This document shows positions 57,994 through 64,000 of a stretch of DNA of 64,000 nt, one piece after another. Numbering within the stretch: the stretch's first letter is position 1; every line of letters starts with the position of its first letter. The position numbers and the translations under genes were made by a program. The notes beneath the pieces were generated by a model that ran no database searches, had not been told where the DNA came from, and worked only from the letters and a program-made list of their open reading frames with translations. The stretch comes from Krasilnikovozyma curviuscula (lineage: Eukaryota; Basidiomycota; Tremellomycetes; Cystofilobasidiales; Mrakiaceae), in NCBI GenBank assembly GCA_014825775.1, contig MVAQ01000037.1:1-64000 (forward strand). The letters are read 5' to 3'.

Positions 57994-59363
57994 ATGTCAG
58001 CCCAATTTCCACACTTTCGTCAAGATGTGTTTTTCATCTTAGCTCCTCAACGAAGCATATACGGCTGTCTCTGTCTCCTGGGGTTTGATCCAAACGTGAA
58101 AATGAACCAGCTCTTTAACGAAGGATTACTTGGTGCCGCAGCTATGGGTGATCCTTATATCTCAATTGCTTGTCATATTTGGGATCAGATCCTTTGTGGT
58201 GGAATCGCTGAACTCAACAGACTCGGAACGCAGCTCACACGTCACGACGCAGCTGTCCAACCAATCAAAGGCGCTAGTCAGAACGATCTCATGGCCCCTC
58301 CCAGCATCGATTGTGCTTTTGAAGAGCGCATTGGTGATTCCAGTGGTGATAAAAGCCAGTCTGATGAGGGCGTCGGTGGAGTTGACGAAGGTAGCCAAGC
58401 TTGTTCTTCGGCAGCGCCGAGGGATGTTGCTTCTCAATGCGATACTCTCATCTCAACAAGTACCCCAAGAACAATCCATTATCCACCTCAAGGTAGAATG
58501 GTGGAGAAATCAATGGGAATCAAGCAACCCCGTCCTCTCAATCCGGTCGTCATTGTTCCTCAACAGAATCAAAACACCTCCATTCAACCACACCATGCAC
58601 ACGCTCGTACTCTCGCTGAACAGATCATGGTGAACTACCACGGCAACAACAACCAACAGTTAGCATCATCATCTCAACCTCTTCCTCCGCCTGAACTTTC
58701 TCCCAACTCTTCAGCTGCACTCAATTCTGCAAAGGAACACATTGAAGTTGGTGGCGATGGTGCACAAGGAGAATCAGAGGTACAAAAGCTTTGCAACACC
58801 ACAGCAGCTGCAAGTAGTGGAGAGATTAGAGGGGGTGGAAGTAAAGTGGTCTTCATCTGTACTGAAAGTCCCTGTCAACAGTCTTATAGAACTGCGTCGA
58901 AGTTACAGAGGCAAGGCTGTCTTCTCGCATCCAGCTCATTGTTCACTGAGAGGCTGACATGATGTCTTCTTTACCACAGACACCAGTCTTCGGTTCATGG
59001 GGTTAATAGAAGGTTTGTTTGCCCGGTCAAAGAATGTGGTAAAAGCTTCGCTGAGGCAAACGGACTCAATGGGTGAGGGATGAGATTCTCCCGATTCTTC
59101 TAATTTTCATTTGCAGCTCTCTCTCACTTACCTTGAATATATACCTTTGAAAGACATTCTAGGGTTCATGTCCCCAAGAACTTCCTTTGTGAGGTTCCTG
59201 GCTGCATGAAGTCTTTCAACAAAAGTCAAGGACTGTAAGTACCGCCTCTCTGTATTCTCTTTTCAATTTTTCTTTAAATTGATTCCCTTGATTGTCGCAT
59301 TTACTCATTTCAATCTGCAGCATAAGTCATATGAGCAACAAGCACAAGACCTCGAGCGCTTAG
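57994..59363 (+). CDS. C2H2 zinc-finger protein with three fingers and a GC-AG intron
   Basis: Four exons: 57994-58910, 58980-59072, 59154-59234 and 59321-59363. About 270 residues of Ser/Gln/Pro-rich sequence precede three CX4C fingers: CTESPCQQSYRTASKLQRHQ, CPVKECGKSFAEANGLNGHS and CEVPGCMKSFNKSQGLISHM. The first intron (58911-58979) starts GCAAGG rather than GT. Using this GC donor restores the His of finger 1 and the phase of finger 2, whereas the unspliced frame stops at 58962. The second acceptor at 59153 was chosen because it restores HSRVH in finger 2. Probably a nuclear regulator; targets unknown. The start is provisional, since ATG 58102 (MNQLF) is an alternative and an upstream exon is possible. 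Confidence 0.82.
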
Positions 59364-59995
59364 ATGGACAACACAGTTTCGATACCATCTTAATCTGCGC
59401 TCTCAACTCACCGCCTCTCCCCAATAAGGATAATACCCAATAACTTCAACATCAATTTCTGTTCTTGAAGCGCTCTCCCACATAAAATCATTGTCTTTCC
59501 CAGCCGTCGCACATGGCCATGCACTCTTTCGCGATATCATATACTTGCAGACAACACTGGTCTCTTTGTAAAACTACCTCTTCCAGACCTACTCTCATTC
59601 AATGTATCATCGCCTTTTTTTGCGCTATCTCAGATGACGTGATTTAAGTCGGAGTTACTCTTACTTGAAAGGTTACGACGATCATGGTGCGATGCTGCAG
59701 CAAAACTTCAAACACTTGAATTGATAACATACTGAGGTCTGACCTCCAATGGTAGTTACATAGATTACATAGACGATGGATCAGAACAAATGAAGCAAGT
59801 ACTCGCCGCACAGGGGTCAAAGCTCCTGCACCTTCGTGAATGCTCCCGTGAGAGAGCGACGCTTCTTCAATAGATGACCAGCCCCGGTGCTGTAGCCCCT
59901 TTTGACAATATATTGAAGGTAATCTTTGGAAAGAAGAGCTGCGACCACAACTTACCTTGGATTTTCGAAACGCACCATCAGTCCTTCTCAGCGAC
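59364..59995. other. Intergenic, SDR promoter
   Basis: 632 bp. A minus-strand frame (60015-59644) overlaps the start of the SDR gene and has no motif. I see nothing else. Confidence 0.45.
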
Positions 59996-61069
59996 ATGAC
60001 ATATTCTCGAACCATCGCCAGTAGGTCAGATCAATTGCATGATCTTTGAACTGAATATCTGAGTATCTTTAAGTACAGTTACTGGAGCAGCGGGAGGACT
60101 GGGATTGGAATTAGCTTCTCAGATCAGCTCCGACCCGAATATTTTGACGGTTGCCTTGATCAGGAATCCAAACGAAGCTGGAGCGCTCAGGGAAGTAGCG
60201 GCGACGAGGAGTAACTTATTTGTAAGGGTCCCAGCTTGAAAAGAGAAGCGATGCCTGTTCATTTCCAATATCCGCATACAGATCGTTCCACTGGACGTCG
60301 GGGACCCCAAATCGGTCACGGTTAGTTTGTTTTGAAGAAGCAGAACATGTAAACGGATAAGCTTATCGCTGCCGCTGCTCCCAAATACAGGATGGTGCCC
60401 TTGCGGTGGCGAAGGTCACTGATGGAAAGCTTGATGTACTCTTGTCAAATGCCGGAATCCACTTGGGGGAGGGAAAGTTGATGGATCAGTGAGTTCCGTT
60501 TGATTGACTTATGAAACCACTCTGACCAGCCTCTGTCTAGAATCCCAGCACAGTTCCAATCTGCTCTCAAAGTGAATGTGTTTGGGCCTATATATGCCAC
60601 CCAAGCGCTCCTACCTCTTCTTCGAGCCGGTCGAGAGAAAATCATCATCAACTTTTCGTGTTTACTGGGATCAAATGAGTGGGTCTCCATTCTTAACCGA
60701 ACGTTCCATTCTTCTCACCAAGATAATCTCAATATTCAGATTCCTTACTACGAGCTGCTCAAACCTTTATCCACCTACCGCCGGATTCCATCCGACAATG
60801 CAGTCAAACAAGTTAGTAAACGCCATCCTTGCTCTTGAGCTGCGCCCAAACTTCAAAGTGATGGCTTGGGTACCATCAGTAGAGACAGTGAGTTAAATAT
60901 CCTAGCTGAAGCTTGAGCCAATGATAAAGTTCTCTTACGCTAGGGATTGCCAGCTTTGACCACAAGCGAGTCTGCGCGAGGGCTGGTAGACCTTCTCGAT
61001 GACTGCTCCAAGGATGACTCAGGAAAATCCTTTGCTTTCGATGGAAAGCAGATTGTAGAGGTCCAGTGA
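59996..61069 (+). CDS. Short-chain dehydrogenase/reductase-like protein, catalytic Tyr apparently lost
   Basis: About seven short exons starting MTYSRTIA, then ITGAAGGLGLELASQ, the TGxxxGxG dinucleotide loop (near 60080). PLDVGD follows, then the SNAGIH motif (near 60450), LKVNVFGPIYATQALLPLL and the Ser-region INFSCLLGS (near 60655). The C-terminal half reads SNKLVNAILALELRPNF and VPSVETGLPALTTSESARG, ending TGA 61067-61069. In the phase-consistent model the position of the catalytic Tyr of the YxxxK motif is Met (MQSNK). So either the enzyme is inactive or altered, or a splice site near 60690-60790 is misread. Most similar in form to the carbonyl-reductase/sniffer-like classical SDRs. Cytosolic; substrate unknown. 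Confidence 0.75.
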
Positions 61070-61248
61070 ACCAATGTTGTTTTGGCGATTGATTGTAGAT
61101 AGCTCTCCACTCTTTCTGTATCATTGTAATATTTTTGTGATGTCAAAAGAATTTAGATCAATTGAACAGAAAAAACGAGCAAATATATAGAAGAACTAAG
61201 CGGACAAGCTGAAAAATAAGATAAAAAAAAAATCAATCATGAAATTCG

Positions 61249-64000
61249 TTACAGCTGCTGTTGCGCCAGCACCTTCCTCCTCTTCCTACTAGCTTCCAGC
61301 TTCCTCATTTTCACAACCATGTCGTCCAGCTTCCCATCAAGACCATCAATTTGTGATTGAAGAGGAGTATAGTGCTGTTGGATGAGGGGATGGCACTTGT
61401 CCAGCTCGATCTTGGCGCCAAACAACTGACGGTGGGTATCTGATTTTGGTTGAATCACTGTGACTGGAATGGTTGACGAGCGAGCTCTAGATCGAATGAT
61501 CGCAAGCATATGATTGAGACCAATGTCGTCCACTTCCGTGAAAGGCATCCCTCCTGTGACTGGTGGCAAAGTCGCTCGTTCGTTGATGCTGATGTCAGTG
61601 TTGGGCGTTTCGTTGACAGACCGAGAATTGGATCTAGATTGTTGAAGAGGGTTGTCTGACATGACTGACGATATTGAAGATTGATTTCTATGACTTGAAG
61701 AAGCGCCTTGGGGGGTCGAAGATGCGGATGTTGTGGAATCCCCATAGGGTGAACTGAGCGCCGCCGCGCCACCTGGTGTGTGGTTCATGTCGACTGGAGT
61801 GGTGAGGTTTCTCTCTGGATGGAGAGTTGTAGAGGTCTTCACCTTAGCGAGAATCCTGTCAATCTTGTCGTTGAGGTCATCCTCACCACTCTTTTTCTGA
61901 GAACTCTGCAACGCTTCTCTGAGAAGATCAGCATCGCCAACTGGAGTAAGAGCTCTCGAAGCTGAGCCTTCGTAGACCATCTCGGAATCCGTTCCACTCG
62001 GTTCAGGAGCAGCATCTGCAGCGAGCTCAGTTTCAACCAGCTTGCTGATGTCGTAACTGGTTCCTCCATCTGGTTCGATGTAAGAGTATCGGATCTTCTC
62101 TTCTCCTGGTCCAGATCCTGGTTGGCCAACAAAGAGACGGGAGCTCCTTATTGTCCCTCTGTCTGCAAGAACAATGTCAACACCTTGACTGGAGTTGGCC
62201 TGGGCCGAGAGAATGGCATTCTGAGTAGCCCGGGATGCCGCTCGTTGAGCGGCGATGATTTGCTGGCGAGTAGGAGCTATTTGTTGATGAGAAACATCTG
62301 AAGTCGTTGGTGAACCAATGGTTTCCAGAGAACTCTTGGCCTTGATGGTTGAGGCAACTGAGAGGCGTGGAGACAGAGCGACCGAACCTCTAGGACTCTC
62401 GGTACCGCCACTCATTGAAAGCCTAGCATCCTCCACGAGGATAGAAGATCTCGAACGACGCTGAGTAAGTGACGGGCTTCTGGCAACTGTAGTTCTACGG
62501 AGAACGAAGACAGGGTCGGACGGTTGAATGTGTTCGTTTGAGGGAACTCCAAGGTCGCGAGATTTTCGGCGTGATTCCGCCGTTGGTGATTTATCAAAAG
62601 ATTTGATCATAGGCGGAGTCGCGTAACAATCCATAATTTTGGAGGATGGGAGAAGCATTTTTTCTGGGCACGAAAAGCCAAAACATGTCAGCGATCAGAT
62701 ATTGTCAATTTGAAAACGTATGGTAAGCTTACCTCCTTCATTGGGTATGATGACAGCAAGACCGTATTGAACTCTCTTGTTCCAACTTCTTCTTTTAGTG
62801 CCAGCTCCGCTCCTCTCTCTGTCTTCAACCTCATCACCACCTTCAACTACACCTTCTCCAATGCCAAATCGGTCGAATCCCCCTTCTATCACTTCAGCAA
62901 CAGTGGTATTCGTAGGGAACACCAATAAGCGCTTCCTTTCCATTTGGGAAACGCCAGGCGATGGTGGTACAATGTTTGGTGAGTTGGGATTTGAAGAAGG
63001 GGATAGGACAGAGTTGCGAAGATGGGCTTTGGGAACGATAGCCTCTGTCTGAGGGTCGAAGACTAGACCTTCTGGAAGATCTCTAGGATGGATAAGCAGT
63101 TGCAGTGTAAATCTTCCTGTTGCAACTTGAGTTATAGCACCTGGTTGGAAGGAGTCTCTGGCAGATGAAGAGGTGGATATAAGATTCGGAACTTGATCTT
63201 GTTCTTCCAAAGCTTCGAGTTGACTCGTTGCGATTCTTCTATTTAGGTAGAACTTTACCACCGTGTCATCACTGTAATCACCGAGTTTGGTGATGGCCGG
63301 CATCATACTTAATTGACTGGCGACGCTAGAAATGCTCCCGACCGAGGATCGCTTCACGGTGGGCAGATCTCGAGAGTTTTCCTCCTGTTGTTCTTTGTTG
63401 ATTTGGTTGAAAACGCTGAGTGGTTGAGAATCGTCTGATAACACAGTCTCTTCGCCATCGACGCCCTTGATTGACAAGCTGAACGAGGAGACGCTTTCTC
63501 CATTGCCAAGTCTAAATCGCTGAATGGACTGCTTAATGAGCTCGCTGGTTGTGGTGGCTTCGTTCAAGAGAACTGTCTTGAAAGTAACCTCGCTGTCGAT
63601 AGTGTTTCCTGCGAAGATTCTGAGAACACTGAGAACCGGTTGCTGGACGTTTTCTCCGCCAGCATCCGTCGAGAGATTTGGTGACATGCTGACACCAGCG
63701 GGAAGGATGATACTAGCCGGTCTTCCAATTCTAGCACCAGTAACCCCCAAACCAGCCTGGCTTAATCTTTTCTGAGCACTGTTGTGAGCAACAGCTTTCG
63801 CTGCTTGGGTACCGAAGCTGAGACTAGCATCACCTTCAGTCGGTGATTTGATGGGAGTTTGAGACAGGTACTGAAGATAAAGTTCTTGTTGCTTTTGGTC
63901 GATCTGCTGCATTCGAATACCATGAGAGCTGGGTGCTGGACCAATCGGAGAGCTGCTGCCTGGTGGGGGCGACAGCAGCGATCTTCGGTTAGAGTCAAAT
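61249..64000 (-). CDS. Ras-association (RA) domain protein, 5' end outside the window
   Basis: Minus-strand coding region open at the right edge and ending at TAA 61251-61249. One intron (about 62728-62664) splits it, joining IIPNEG to KMLLPSSKIMDCY. The upstream part has a Gln-rich segment, then an RA/ubiquitin-like domain beginning PVLSVLRIFAGNTIDSE and TFKTVLLNEATTTSELI (near 63640-63530) and ending near KFYLNRR. A second possible RA-like region, RFTLQLLIHPRDLPEG to RVQYGLAVIIP (about 63110-62740), has a long insert. The C-terminal 470 residues are Ser/Thr-rich, with a predicted coiled coil near QIDGLDGKLDDMVVKMRKLE at the end. RA domains bind GTP-loaded Ras-family proteins, so a signalling scaffold role is likely. 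Kinase or other N-terminal domains, if any, are not visible. Confidence 0.8.

Noticed and set aside
59644..60015. 123-codon minus-strand open frame
   Set aside because: Overlaps the well-supported SDR start on the other strand and has no recognisable feature.

Overview
This is a gene-dense, intron-rich nuclear window from a filamentous fungus. Basidiomycota (probably Agaricomycotina) is the best fit. Nearly every gene is cut by short GT-AG introns of about 45-90 bp, and several families have the form usual in basidiomycetes: a patatin/DUF3336 lipase, tandem TAP-type alpha/beta hydrolases, a PL14-like secreted protein with a GPI-type tail, a CSC1-type channel and a CipC protein. I see no rRNA, tRNA, transposon, CRISPR array or bacterial feature. 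Gene models were built by reading splice sites and conserved motifs by eye. Internal exon edges marked 'about' and several start codons are provisional.

Layout, left to right: a possible 5' exon of a minus-strand gene (1-300, weak); CipC stress protein (788-1567, -); patatin-like lipase (2900-6709, -); copper P1B-ATPase (8683-12970, +); TBC1D13-like Rab GAP (13731-17731, +); PhzF-family isomerase (18110-19457, -); four-finger C2H2 protein (about 20422-21639, +); monocarboxylate-type MFS transporter (22976-24798, +); Yop1/REEP ER-shaping protein (25283-26274, +); CSC1/TMEM63-type channel (27348-31577, +); two tandem TAP-like serine hydrolases (31827-34298 and 34474-36805, +); a cysteine-rich GPI-anchored secreted protein of unknown family (37383-38997, +); a diacylglycerol/lipid kinase-like protein (39260-40706, -); the rRNA m1A methyltransferase BMT2 (41009-42403, -); a PL14-like secreted protein (43744-45397, -); a double-GFA/CENP-V protein (46249-47408, +); a Q/H-rich C2H2 protein with an acidic tail (48048-49944, -); a 3 kb gene-poor stretch; a C2H2-bromodomain-C2H2 protein (52979-54970, +); a zeta-crystallin-type MDR oxidoreductase (56035-57271, +); a second C2H2 protein with a GC-AG intron (57994-59363, +); an SDR with an apparently lost catalytic tyrosine (59996-61069, +); and a Ras-association-domain protein that runs off the right edge (61249-64000, -).

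The genes do not form one pathway, and there is no backbone enzyme for a secondary-metabolite cluster. They mix housekeeping roles (copper loading of the secretory pathway, Rab control, ER shape, rRNA modification, lipid turnover), cell-surface or secreted functions and regulators. The most notable signals are very small exons placed inside catalytic motifs (6 nt in the nucleophile elbow of one hydrolase, 27 nt in the NPxSG loop of the lipid kinase), a C2H2-bromodomain-C2H2 architecture, a paired MluI cell-cycle box in a divergent promoter, an orphan 18-cysteine GPI protein, and three perfect inverted repeats in non-coding DNA.
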